Positions 1 through 7,271 are shown, numbered from the stretch's first letter. The stretch is DNA of 64,000 nt from Nonomuraea montanisoli (GCF_013363975.1 NZ_JABWGN010000006.1:372001-436000), one strand, 5' to 3'. Program-made: numbers and translations. Notes: generated from the letters alone by a model not told the origin.

Positions 1-429
1 GTGCAGCTCGCGCGGGCCCGCGGCGCGCGGGTGGACGTGTTGGTGTCCAGGCCGGCACAGGTCGAGGCGGTCAAGGAACTGGGAGCCGGGTGGGCCACGA
101 CGGATCGCGCCGCCCTGCCCGAGGCCGCCTACGACGCCGTCTTCGACACCTTCGGCGCCTTCGTGACCCATGCCGTCGCGGACGGCGGCCGCTACGCCTC
201 CATCGCCACGCAGGCCGGCCCCGTGCCCGATCTGTCCCATCGGGCGGTCCGCACCACCGTCAACCAGGTGCGCGAGGACGGCGCGGGACTCGCCGCACTG
301 GCCGGGAGCGTCGACGCGGGTCAGGTGAAGGCGCGGGTCGACTCCCAGTACGGCCTGCGCCACCTGCGGGAGGCGCACGAGCGTTTCCGGCGGGGGCGAC
401 TGGAGGGCAAGGTCGCTCTCGTGTGGTGA
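1..429 (+). CDS. Zinc-type alcohol dehydrogenase/quinone oxidoreductase (MDR), C-terminal part
   Basis: The window opens inside this gene, so only the last 142 residues are seen; the GTG at base 1 need not be the real start. The fragment matches the C-terminal half of medium-chain NAD(P)H-dependent oxidoreductases: the second half of a Rossmann fold (ALPEAAYDAVFDTFG, then GGRYASIATQAG) and the usual closing segment (LRHLREAHERFRRGRLEGKVALVW) that packs back onto the catalytic domain. It probably reduces a quinone or enone with NADPH. The substrate cannot be read from this part. The next 230 bases carry no gene that I can support. Confidence 0.8.
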   Translation: MQLARARGARVDVLVSRPAQVEAVKELGAGWATTDRAALPEAAYDAVFDTFGAFVTHAVADGGRYASIATQAGPVPDLSHRAVRTTVNQVREDGAGLAALAGSVDAGQVKARVDSQYGLRHLREAHERFRRGRLEGKVALVW

Positions 430-661
430 AAGCGCCCGATCGATCCCCAGCAGCCTCCCGGTCCCAGCCCAGCTCGCATTGTTGGCTGTACGCCGAGAGG
501 TCGCCCGCTCACGAGCTCGGGCATGCACTCGGCTCAGCCTGCATCGACCGGGATGACCACAACCGCGAGGAGCGCCGTCCTGGAACGCCGTCAGATCAGG
601 AGCAGAGTCTTACCTATGAGCTGTCCCGCTCTTGCCTGATCCCGCCTGGCATGATCGACGC

Positions 662-1330
662 GTGACCACCGAACCTGGGCGGCCCGGCCGCACGAAGTAC
701 GTCCTGTTCGACGTCGACGGCACGTTGATCGACGCGGTGAGTAACCAGCGCCGGGTCTGGGGAATTTGGGCGGAGCGGTACGGGCTTGATGCGGACGAGG
801 TCTACCAGGTGGCTCTGCGGACGCGGCCAATGGAGACGTTCGCCCAGGTCGCTTCGGGCCAGGATCCACGCGAGTGTCTGACCACGCTGCACGAGCTGGA
901 AGACGAGGACGTCCGGTCCGGCGTCTATGCTGCGTTCGACGGCGCGTCAGAGCTGCTGCACGGCCTGCCGCCGGGGTCCTGGGCGCTGGTGACCTCCAAC
1001 TACGAGCACCGGGTGCGCGGCCGTTTCCTGCGGACGGGCTTGCCGGCACCGGGCGTGATCGTGGACGCGGCCGCTGTCGAAGAGGGCAAGCCCTCTCCCG
1101 TCCCGTATCTGCAGGCCGCCGCGCGGCTCGGAGCCGAGCCAGGAGACTGCCTGGTCGTCGAGGACGCCCCGTCCGGAGTGCGGTCTGGGCTGCGTGCTGG
1201 GATGACCGTGTGGGGCGTGAACGCCGCCATCGCGGTGGAGGGAGTGCACCGCCACTTCGTCAGTCTGCGGGAAGCAGTCCCGCACATCCTGGCCTTTGCG
1301 TCCGGCTCTCATGGGAATGCCGCAGCCTGA
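662..1330 (+). CDS. HAD-superfamily hydrolase (phosphoglycolate phosphatase/sugar-phosphatase type)
   Basis: A 222-residue cytosolic haloacid dehalogenase-type phosphatase. Motif I is FDVDGTLID near the N-terminus (nucleophile and acid/base Asp), motif II is VTSN, motif III is the Lys of EEGKPSPVPYL, and motif IV is VEDAPSGVRSG. A helical cap lies between motifs I and II (subfamily I, beta-phosphoglucomutase/sugar-phosphatase group). The frame is open from a TTG at 632, but GTG 662 is chosen because CATGAT (650-655) sits six bases upstream, the leaderless geometry seen repeatedly in this window, and because motif I then starts at the usual distance. The substrate is unknown. The gene stands alone. 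Confidence 0.82.
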   Translation: MTTEPGRPGRTKYVLFDVDGTLIDAVSNQRRVWGIWAERYGLDADEVYQVALRTRPMETFAQVASGQDPRECLTTLHELEDEDVRSGVYAAFDGASELLHGLPPGSWALVTSNYEHRVRGRFLRTGLPAPGVIVDAAAVEEGKPSPVPYLQAAARLGAEPGDCLVVEDAPSGVRSGLRAGMTVWGVNAAIAVEGVHRHFVSLREAVPHILAFASGSHGNAAA

Positions 1331-1462
1331 GCCCGTCCGCATCCACGGAGGTCAACCCGCCGAACGCGTCCTCATCGTGTTGCTCGTCGTAGGCGAGGAC
1401 TACTCCGTTGGCGTACACCTCGACCTGTTGGTGAGCGGTTCCGGCGTCATCGATGGCGCATC
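1331..1462 (-). pseudogene. Possible remnant of an unidentified minus-strand gene
   Basis: Between the HAD gene and the small HTH gene the minus strand reads a continuous, protein-like stretch without a start codon (contains QVEVYANGVVLAYD and HDEDAFGGLTSVDADG), with GC-rich third positions. It runs on into the 3' end of the HAD gene before stopping. It looks like the tail of a small conserved protein whose N-terminus has been lost, possibly at the point where the HTH promoter now begins. I do not recognise the family. It could also be a chance open frame in GC-rich DNA. Confidence 0.3.
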
Positions 1463-1508
1463 GTCAACTTTGGTTGACACGCACTGGTCGTCAACCTAGG
1501 ATGACGGC
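1463..1508 (+). promoter_or_regulatory. Consensus sigma-70 promoter with triple inverted half-sites, leaderless
   Basis: TTGACA (1474-1479), a 17-bp spacer and TAGGAT (1497-1502) form the best match to a housekeeping promoter in the window. ATG 1509 lies six bases beyond the -10, so transcription should start at or next to the A of ATG (leaderless). Three copies of one half-site overlap it: GTCAAC 1463-1468, GTTGAC 1473-1478 and GTCAACC 1490-1496. The first two form an inverted repeat with a 4-bp gap around the -35. The second and third form GGTTGAC / GTCAACC across the spacer. Repression by the downstream HTH protein is a reasonable inference. Confidence 0.75.
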
Positions 1509-1745
1509 ATGGAGGCCGGCCACATCGCAGCGCTCGCCCGGGCGGCGGACGCCGCCGACCCGATCAGGTCGCTCACCGCCATCGCCGAGCTCCGCCGTGA
1601 GACGGCGCGCCTGGAGGCGGTGGCGGTCCGCCGGGCGCGGACCCAGGGCAACATCTGGACGGAGATCGCCGCTGCTTTGGGCATCAGCAAGCAGGCGGTG
1701 CACAAGAAGTACGGCGGCCGGGGCCTGTTCCGCACCCACGAATAG
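1509..1745 (+). CDS. Small helix-turn-helix DNA-binding protein
   Basis: A 78-residue cytosolic protein. The N-terminal half is an amphipathic helix rich in Ala and Arg (IRSLTAIAELRRETARLEAVAVRRARTQG). The C-terminal half is a compact HTH: IWTEIAAALGISKQAVHKKYG, where GISKQAVHKKYG is the recognition helix. Such short actinobacterial HTH proteins are often annotated only as helix-turn-helix domain proteins; the target is not known for this family. The start is fixed by the leaderless promoter directly upstream, whose repeated GTCAAC half-sites suggest self-regulation. It lies 96 bp upstream of the MoxR/vWA trio and could also control that. Confidence 0.75.
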   Translation: MEAGHIAALARAADAADPIRSLTAIAELRRETARLEAVAVRRARTQGNIWTEIAAALGISKQAVHKKYGGRGLFRTHE

Positions 1746-1841
1746 CCGACAGAGACCACACCGGACGTCAGCGATCACGGCTCGACGTCCCGATACGCGC
1801 TGCCCGGAAACGGTCCGGGCGGCCGGCGAGGAGGACGAACA

Positions 1842-2930
1842 ATGGCGGCGTCATCAGTCACACGAGAAGCTCTCGCGGTCGCGGTGACAGCCAATCTGCC
1901 GGTCATCCTTTGGGGTGCGCCGGGCACCGGCAAGACGTCCACGGTGACCGCGCTCGGCGCGGCCGTCGGCCTGCCCGTCGAGGTGGTGGTCGGCTCGATC
2001 CGTGAGCCCAGCGACTTCTCCGGGCTGCCGGTGCTGCGTGACGGCGGCACCTGGTTCGCGCCGCCGCGATGGGCCGAGCGGCTCGCCGCCGAGGGCGCCG
2101 GCCTGCTGTTCCTCGACGAGCTGACCACCGCGCCGCCGGCCGTGCAGGCCGCCATGCTGCGGGTGGTGCTGGAGCGCGCGGTCGGCGACCTGGTGCTGCC
2201 GGACGAGGTGCGGATCGTGGCCGCGGCCAACCCACCGGACCAGGCCGCCGACGGCTGGGACCTGTCCGCGCCGCTGGCCAACCGGCTCATCCATCTGAAC
2301 TGGACCGTCTCGGCCGAGGACATCGCCGAGGGCTTCGCCGGTGGCTTCCCCGTACCGGAGTTCGACGTGAAGGACACCGCCGGGCCCGCAGAGGTGGCCG
2401 GCGCGCGGGCGCTGGTCGGGGCGTTCCTGCGGGTGCGGCCGGAACTCGTGCTGGCGGTGCCCGACAGCCCCGACCGGGCGGGCCGCGGCTGGCCCAGCCC
2501 GCGAACCTGGGAGATGGCCGCCCGCGCGATCGCCGCGTGCGACCACATGGGCTCCGGCGAGCCGGTCCTGGCCGAGCTGGTGCTCGGAGCGGTCGGCGAG
2601 GCGGCCGGGTTCGAACTGCTCTCCTGGCGCCGCAACCTTGACCTGCCCGACCCGAAGACCCTGCTGAACGACCCTCGGGCCCGCCTGCCCGAACGCCTCG
2701 ACCGGCTGCACGCCCTGCTCGGCGCGGTGGTGGCGTACGTGCACTCGGACGCCACGGCCGACACGTGGGAGCGGGCGTGGGCGGTGGTGGCCCGGGTAGC
2801 GCGCACGGCACCGGATGTGGCGGCGACCGCGGCTCGGTCGCTGGCCCGCTCCCGGCCCGAGGGCGCGACCCTGCCCAGGACGATGCTCGAACTCGCGCCG
2901 GTGCTGCGCTCGGCGGGGCTCATGCGATGA
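1842..2930 (+). CDS. MoxR-type AAA+ ATPase
   Basis: A 362-residue AAA+ ATPase of the MoxR clade. Walker A is GAPGTGKT (residues 25-32), Walker B is LLFLDE (88-93), and AAANPPD carries the sensor-1 Asn. The region after the first AAA strands (REPSDFSGLPVL) matches the MoxR helix-2 insert. MoxR ATPases are chaperone-like remodelers that work with a von Willebrand A partner, which here is encoded next: its ATG overlaps this stop (ATGA at 2927). A third gene follows with the same overlap, so the three form one translationally coupled operon. An A-rich start context (ggacgaacaATG) is present but only a weak Shine-Dalgarno sequence. Confidence 0.88.
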   Translation: MAASSVTREALAVAVTANLPVILWGAPGTGKTSTVTALGAAVGLPVEVVVGSIREPSDFSGLPVLRDGGTWFAPPRWAERLAAEGAGLLFLDELTTAPPAVQAAMLRVVLERAVGDLVLPDEVRIVAAANPPDQAADGWDLSAPLANRLIHLNWTVSAEDIAEGFAGGFPVPEFDVKDTAGPAEVAGARALVGAFLRVRPELVLAVPDSPDRAGRGWPSPRTWEMAARAIAACDHMGSGEPVLAELVLGAVGEAAGFELLSWRRNLDLPDPKTLLNDPRARLPERLDRLHALLGAVVAYVHSDATADTWERAWAVVARVARTAPDVAATAARSLARSRPEGATLPRTMLELAPVLRSAGLMR

Positions 2931-4264
2931 CCGCCGACCGCCCTCCCGCTCCCGCTTTCGAAGAGGCGGTGGGCGCCCGGATCGCCGCCGCGCGGCTGTG
3001 GGCGGTGCACCAGGCACCGTACCTCGCCTCGGCCGTCTTCGCCCTCAAGCCGGTCATCCTGGAACCGGCCCTGGACGAGGACACCGGCGAGCCCGTCGCC
3101 GACCCTGACTTCCGCGCCTTTCCCGCCGACACCCGGTGGAACCTGTACGTGGAACCGGGCACCGTGCTGGCCACCCCGGTCGAGGAGGTCGGCTGGTGGA
3201 TGCTGCACCAGGTGGGCCACCTGGTGCGCGGTCACGCGGCCCGCTCGCCGGTGCGGCCGGAAGCGGGCCAGGAGATGAGCCATGCCGCAGGCGCGGTCCG
3301 CGACGAGGAGGCCCACCGCTGGAACCAGGCCGCCGACGCCGAGATCAACGACGACCTGGAGGCCGAGGACCTGCGCGGCCCGGCCGGCGTGGTCTCGCCC
3401 AAGGAGCTGGGCCTTCCGGCCAACCGCACCGCCGAGGAGTACGTGCCGATGCTCGACGTGCTGGCCCAGGCCATGGGCCGCGGCGGGCGGGCACTGGCCG
3501 AGGCGATCGACTGCGGCGGCGCCGTGGACGGGCAGGTGCGCGCCTACGAGGACGACGGCTCCGGCGACGGGCTCACCCGGCTCGACCAGGAACTGCTCGA
3601 ACGCTCCATCGCGGCCGGCATCCAGGACAGGATCAGCACGCGCAGCGAAGTGCCGTCGGGGTGGCGCCGCTGGGCCGAGGACCGACTGCTCCCCTCGGTG
3701 AACTGGCGGGCCCGCCTGGGCGCGATGATCCGGCGCGGGGTGAGCACGGTGGCCGGGCAGGTCGACTTCAGCCACCGCCGCCCGTCGCGCCGCGCCGGCG
3801 CCTACATCGACATCGTGCCGCCGTCGATGGTGCGCGCGGTCCCGGACACCGTCCTGGTGATCGACACCTCCGGCAGCGTCACCAACGACGTGCTGAACCG
3901 GCTGCTCGCCGAGGTGACCGGGATCATCGAGGGCGTGGCCGGTCCGAACCGGCGGCTGCGGGCGTTCTGCTGCGACGTCCACCCCCACCCCGTCCAGGTG
4001 GTGCGCCGGGCGGGCGACATCAAGCTCGTCGGTGGCGGCGGCACCGACATGCGGGCCGCCATCGCCGCGGCGATGGCCCTGCGGCCCCGGCCTGACCTGG
4101 TCATCGTGCTGACCGATGGCGAGACGCCGTGGCCGGAGCAGCGCCCCGCGGCGCATGTGGTGCTCTGCCTGATCGGCGATGGCGGGCACGCGCCCGCATG
4201 GGCGTCCGTGGCCCGGGTCCCGGCGGACCCGCCGCGGCGGGTGCCGGCGAAAGGAGAGTCATGA
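2927..4264 (+). CDS. vWA-like protein with degenerate metallopeptidase domain (DUF2201 type)
   Basis: A 445-residue partner of the upstream MoxR ATPase. The N-terminal half resembles the putative metallopeptidase domain of DUF2201 proteins; the C-terminal half is a vWA-like domain with a MIDAS-type DTSGSV (starting at residue 313), GGGGTDMR and VLTDGETPW. In place of HExxH the sequence reads HQVGH (residues 94-98, further His at 103), so the catalytic Glu is a Gln. The metal site may be kept while hydrolysis is probably lost. The start at ATG 2927 overlaps the moxR-like stop; the frame is open further upstream but no better start is seen. No signal peptide, so it should act in the cytoplasm. 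Confidence 0.85.
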   Translation: MTADRPPAPAFEEAVGARIAAARLWAVHQAPYLASAVFALKPVILEPALDEDTGEPVADPDFRAFPADTRWNLYVEPGTVLATPVEEVGWWMLHQVGHLVRGHAARSPVRPEAGQEMSHAAGAVRDEEAHRWNQAADAEINDDLEAEDLRGPAGVVSPKELGLPANRTAEEYVPMLDVLAQAMGRGGRALAEAIDCGGAVDGQVRAYEDDGSGDGLTRLDQELLERSIAAGIQDRISTRSEVPSGWRRWAEDRLLPSVNWRARLGAMIRRGVSTVAGQVDFSHRRPSRRAGAYIDIVPPSMVRAVPDTVLVIDTSGSVTNDVLNRLLAEVTGIIEGVAGPNRRLRAFCCDVHPHPVQVVRRAGDIKLVGGGGTDMRAAIAAAMALRPRPDLVIVLTDGETPWPEQRPAAHVVLCLIGDGGHAPAWASVARVPADPPRRVPAKGES

Positions 4265-5010
4265 CAACGGGCTACGCCGACGAGCCGAGCCCCGAACCGC
4301 TGCACGAGTGGCGGGAACGCGGGTTCACCATCGCCGACGCCCGGCAGTGGATCGATGAGGGCTTCTCGATCAACGACGCCGAGCGGTGGCGCACGGCCGG
4401 CGTCTACACCGCCGCCGACGTGCGGCCCTGGCGCACCGCCGGAGCCACCCCGTACACCGTGGACCTGTGGCTACGGGCCGGCATGACGCCACGGGACGCG
4501 GTGCAGTGGCGCGAACTGGGCTACTCTCCCCAGGAGGCGGCCGACCGGCACCTCGCCGGGGAACGCCCGCACTCGCGGGGCCGGCTGTGGCGGCTGCTGC
4601 ATCGGGGCGAGAAGCCGGGCGGCGCGTTCGCTGATGAGGAACGCTCCGGCGGCATGCGCCAGATGCTGCGAGCCGGCGTCCCAGCGAGCCGGGCGCGCGC
4701 CTACGTGGAGGCAGGCTGGACGGGCGCCGACGCGGTGGAGTGGGCGAAACGCGGCATCGAGGCGGGACAGGCGCGGGTCTTCGACGCGCTCGGCCTGTCC
4801 CCGCGCGAGGCCGAACGGGTGCTCGCCTCGGGACAGGACGCCATCGCCCTGATGACTGAGTTCTGGCGCGCCGGAGTGCCGATCGAGGAGGTGGCGGCCT
4901 GGAGCGCGGTGGGTTTCACCGCCCGGGAGGCGGCCCGGATGCGGGCCGAGGGCTCCGACGTCGAGCAGGCCAGGGTGCTGCGGGCACTGACCGAGGGCAA
5001 CGAGCCCTGA
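4261..5010 (+). CDS. Tandem 13-residue helical repeat protein of the MoxR/vWA operon
   Basis: A 249-residue protein starting at an ATGA overlap with the vWA gene. It is almost entirely built of short repeats with the pattern W-x(3)-G-[hydrophobic]-[T/S]-x(2)-[D/E]-A-x(2), about 13 residues each, for example WIDEGFSINDAER and WLRAGMTPRDAVQ. About six units lie in residues 15-95 and four or five more degenerate units in 130-245, separated by a basic, Gly-rich linker (HSRGRLWRLLHRGEKPGG). Each unit probably forms a helix-turn, giving a solenoid suited to protein binding. I do not recognise a named family. From its position it is likely the substrate-binding or target component of the MoxR/vWA complex (inference). 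No signal peptide or membrane segment. Confidence 0.75.
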   Translation: MTTGYADEPSPEPLHEWRERGFTIADARQWIDEGFSINDAERWRTAGVYTAADVRPWRTAGATPYTVDLWLRAGMTPRDAVQWRELGYSPQEAADRHLAGERPHSRGRLWRLLHRGEKPGGAFADEERSGGMRQMLRAGVPASRARAYVEAGWTGADAVEWAKRGIEAGQARVFDALGLSPREAERVLASGQDAIALMTEFWRAGVPIEEVAAWSAVGFTAREAARMRAEGSDVEQARVLRALTEGNEP

Positions 5011-5115
5011 CGGAAAGGGCGGAGAAGCGCGAGCCGATCCGGAGTCGCGATCCTCGCCGAGGGGTTCCATGCCCAGAGATCCGCACCGGGGCCTTCGGCA
5101 TTACAGAAGGTCAGG

Positions 5116-5322
5116 CTAGGGATCCTCGAGGTTTGGCGGCCTATGACACGTTGGTTGACGGCACCCCAACTGACGTACTCGCCCCCCGAAGCTCCTGGCC
5201 ACGGCCAGGCCGCGCTCGGCGGAGAACCGCTTGCCCGCCTTGACGTCCGCCGCCCTCAGCCAACGTGCGGACGCATCCTTGACGAGACGATACCGTTCCG
5301 TCTCGTGTATGATCACGAGCAT
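5116..5322 (-). pseudogene. Possible small ORF or gene remnant opposite the tetR promoter
   Basis: The 310-bp gap before the TetR gene carries, on the minus strand, a 68-codon frame from an ATG at 5322. Its first 45 or so residues look protein-like and GC3-rich (YRLVKDASARWLRAADVKAG, then KRFSAERGLAVARSFGG); after that the composition turns unlike a protein. It overlaps the TetR promoter/operator. I do not recognise the family. It is either a decayed fragment whose 3' part is lost or frameshifted, or a chance frame. Nothing else is visible in 5011-5280. Confidence 0.3.
5282..5313 (+). promoter_or_regulatory. TetR-type operator and -10 element
   Basis: A perfect 8-bp inverted repeat, ACGAGACG (5282-5289) and CGTCTCGT (5299-5306) with a 9-bp spacer, lies immediately upstream of TATGAT (5308-5313). 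The -10 ends seven bases before ATG 5321, so the transcript is probably leaderless. A dyad that occupies the -35/-10 spacer is the usual place for a self-repressing TetR regulator. Confidence 0.6.
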
Positions 5323-5917
5323 GGAGAGATCGACCGATCCCGGTCCGCGCGGCGGGCCGGTCCTGCAGGACAGTGTCACCGAGGCCATCACGAACGCCTT
5401 CTTCGAGGAGCTCGCCGCCGTGGGATACGGCCGGCTGTCGATGGAGGCGGTCGCCCGGCGGGCCGGCTCGGGCAAGGCCGCGATCTACCGGCGCTGGCCG
5501 TCCAAGGAGGCCATGACCGCCGACCTGGTCGGCCAGGTGTCCGTCAGGGCCGCCGACACCCTCGACACCGGCACGCTGCGGGGCGACGTCCTGGCCTTCC
5601 TGACCGCGACCGACGAGGCGCTGCGCCACCCCCTGGTCTCACGGATCCTTCCCGACCTGCTGGCGTCGGCCGCCTACCATCCGGCCATCGCCGCCGTGCT
5701 GGGCGACGAGATCGGCACGGCCCGCCGCCGCAAGGTGGGGGCCATCCTGCGGCGGGCGGTCGAGCGCGGGGAGCTGCCCGAGAGCGCCGACATCGAGCTC
5801 GGCCTCGACTTCATGGCGGGCCCTCTCTACTGGGGCACCGCCATCCGGAGCGCCCCGGCCGATCCCGGCCGGCTCGAACGCCTCACCGACATGATCATCG
5901 CGGCTCTGGCCGCATAG
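5321..5917 (+). CDS. TetR/AcrR family transcriptional regulator
   Basis: A 198-residue repressor. The N-terminal HTH is typical: TEAITNAFFEELAAVGYGRLSMEAVARRAGSGKAAIYRRW with SKEAMTADLV after it. The C-terminal domain (roughly residues 80-190, RILPDLLASAAYHPAIAAV) resembles the TetR_C_16/AcrR ligand domain. ATG 5321 is preferred over ATG 5309 because TATGAT ends seven bases before it. It is followed 36 bp later by a TMEM175-type channel gene on the same strand, so the pair are probably co-transcribed and self-repressed through the 5282-5306 palindrome. The ligand is unknown. Confidence 0.88.
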   Translation: MERSTDPGPRGGPVLQDSVTEAITNAFFEELAAVGYGRLSMEAVARRAGSGKAAIYRRWPSKEAMTADLVGQVSVRAADTLDTGTLRGDVLAFLTATDEALRHPLVSRILPDLLASAAYHPAIAAVLGDEIGTARRRKVGAILRRAVERGELPESADIELGLDFMAGPLYWGTAIRSAPADPGRLERLTDMIIAALAA

Positions 5918-5953
5918 CCGGGCGGCGCCCGATACGACATCCATGGAGGCGTC

Positions 5954-6598
5954 GTGACCAAGAAGTCCCACGGTCTGGAGCGCATGCTGTTCTTCTCCGA
6001 CGCGGTCATCGCGATCATGCTCACGCTGCTGGCCCTGGAGCTGCCCCTTCCGGACGCCCACGACCCCGCGCACCTGGCGGAGGCGCTGGCCGCGCACGGC
6101 TCGCAGTACCTGGCGTTCCTGGTCTCGTTCTGCGTGATCGCGACCGCGTGGATCGCGCACCACCTGTTCTTCACCCACGTCAGCCGCGGCGACCAGGCCC
6201 TCATCACGCTCAACGTGCTGGTCCTGCTGGGGTACGTGCTGATTCCGTGGGCGAGCAAGGCCCTCGGCGAGGTCCCGGGCGGCGCCGGTGTCGTCGTCTA
6301 CGCGGCGGCCATGGCCTTCCTGGGCGGCACCATGTCGCTGATGGTCCGCCACGTCGTCCGCGCCGGCCTGCTGGACCCGCAGGCTCCGCCCGCCGTGATC
6401 ACGGGCATCCGGGCCTGGTCCACGGCGACCATGGCGATGTTCGCGCTGTCGATCCCAGGCGCGCTGGTGGTGGGGCGGGGGGTCATGTTCGTCTGGCCGG
6501 TGGGTTACCTCGGGCTGCGGCTGGTCGCGGAGTACCAGCTCCGCAGGCACCGCGCCGGCGCGGTGCCTGCGTCATCCACGAAGGAATCTACAATGTAA
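5954..6598 (+). CDS. TMEM175-family (DUF1211) membrane protein, putative potassium channel
   Basis: A 214-residue membrane protein with the signature FSDAVIAI (residues 14-21) of bacterial TMEM175 proteins, whose Phe-Ser-Asp motif in the first helix lines the pore. Known bacterial members are K+-permeable channels of one six-helix repeat, and about six hydrophobic helices are visible here. GTG 5954 has a GGAGG (5945-5949) five bases upstream. It follows a TetR gene and is probably under its control. Oddly, the last 20 codons contain a perfect 30-bp palindrome (6542-6571), and the last codons plus stop form a 16-nt motif that recurs at 9500. The C-terminal tail after YQLRRHRAG may therefore be an extension past the ancestral stop. 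Confidence 0.85.
   Translation: MTKKSHGLERMLFFSDAVIAIMLTLLALELPLPDAHDPAHLAEALAAHGSQYLAFLVSFCVIATAWIAHHLFFTHVSRGDQALITLNVLVLLGYVLIPWASKALGEVPGGAGVVVYAAAMAFLGGTMSLMVRHVVRAGLLDPQAPPAVITGIRAWSTATMAMFALSIPGALVVGRGVMFVWPVGYLGLRLVAEYQLRRHRAGAVPASSTKESTM
6542..6571. repeat. 30-bp perfect palindrome at the end of the TMEM175 gene
   Basis: CGCAGGCACCGCGCC is followed directly by its exact reverse complement. As RNA this gives a 13-bp GC stem with a CCGG loop, strong enough to act as a terminator, yet it lies inside the last 20 codons of the TMEM175 gene and just before a convergent gene. There is no U-tract. It may be a bidirectional terminator that became coding. Confidence 0.65.
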
Positions 6599-6601
6599 AG
6601 G
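6586..6601. repeat. 16-nt motif ATCTACAA(A/T)GTAAAGG, copy 1
   Basis: This copy reads ATCTACAATGTAAAGG and contains the last codons and stop of the TMEM175 gene. A second copy, with one difference, is at 9500-9515 just after another gene's stop. The core TACAATGTA is a palindrome, which suggests a protein-binding site (PadR/GntR-like in appearance) or a repeated element. The function is unknown. Confidence 0.5.
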
Positions 6602-6604
6602 CGG

Positions 6605-7156
6605 TCAGCGGGACGAGCGCCACTCCGGCGCCAGTACCGACCAGACCTCGATGTCGTGCCGCTGCCCCCGGTACAGGTAGCTGCCGCGCAGCACGCCCTC
6701 CTTGGTCATCCCGAGCCGCCGGGCCACGGCGATGCTGGGCTCGTTGCCCGCCGCGACCTGCCACTCCACCCGGTACAGGCCCCGCTCGGCGAAGCCCCAG
6801 TCGATGATGGCGCGCGCGGCCCGGGTCACCAGGCCCTTGCCGGCGGCCGACGGCTCCAGCCAGCAGCCGGCCTCGGCCGAACCGTGCTGGAGGTCCATGA
6901 TCCGGAACATCACGCCGCCCACCAGCTTGCCGTCGGACCAGATGCCGTAGATGCGGCCCTTGTCGTTCATGGCCTTCTCCGCGTACGAGCGCAGGTAGGC
7001 GCGGCTGGCGTCCAGGTCCTTGACGACGTCGGGCAGCCCGACGAAGCGGCCGATGAACTCCCGGCCCCGGTCGATGTGGGCGAGGAACTCCTCCGCCTGC
7101 CACGGCTCCAGCGGGCGCAGTTCCGCGCCGTCCTCACCCAGCGATGTGGCGAACAT
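6605..7156 (-). CDS. GNAT-family N-acetyltransferase (RimJ/RimL-like)
   Basis: A 183-residue acetyltransferase. The N-terminal part (LRPLEPWQAEEFLAHIDRGREFIGRFVGLPD) is typical of the RimJ/RimL branch. The acetyl-CoA loop is AGKGLVTRAARAIIDWGF, followed by LYRVEWQVAAGNEPSIAVARRLGM and a terminal YRGQRHDIEVWSVLAPEW, which is the usual close of ribosomal-protein-type acetyltransferases. ATG 7156 is chosen because GGAGG lies five bases upstream; an earlier GTG at 7168 would add four residues. It is convergent with the TMEM175 gene. The substrate is probably an N-terminal or small-molecule amine and cannot be specified. Confidence 0.85.
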   Translation of the reverse strand: MFATSLGEDGAELRPLEPWQAEEFLAHIDRGREFIGRFVGLPDVVKDLDASRAYLRSYAEKAMNDKGRIYGIWSDGKLVGGVMFRIMDLQHGSAEAGCWLEPSAAGKGLVTRAARAIIDWGFAERGLYRVEWQVAAGNEPSIAVARRLGMTKEGVLRGSYLYRGQRHDIEVWSVLAPEWRSSR

Positions 7157-7271
7157 CGTTCCCTCCACGACCTTCCATGCTCAACCAGTCCGAACTGGGA
7201 GGGATCTTCTCACAGGGGGGACGGGTGGGGGGAGCCGGTGGCCGGACGGGGAGTGCATAGACTTGTCCGAC

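Noticed and set aside
1775..4189. An 804-codon open frame on the minus strand
   Set aside because: It is antisense to the MoxR and vWA genes, whose domains are certain. Its product is low-complexity Arg/Ala/His-rich, the normal shadow of GC3-biased codons.
5143..6807. A 554-codon plus-strand frame over TetR and TMEM175
   Set aside because: It overlaps two well-supported genes in another frame; its composition is Arg/Gly/Pro-rich and no motif is seen.
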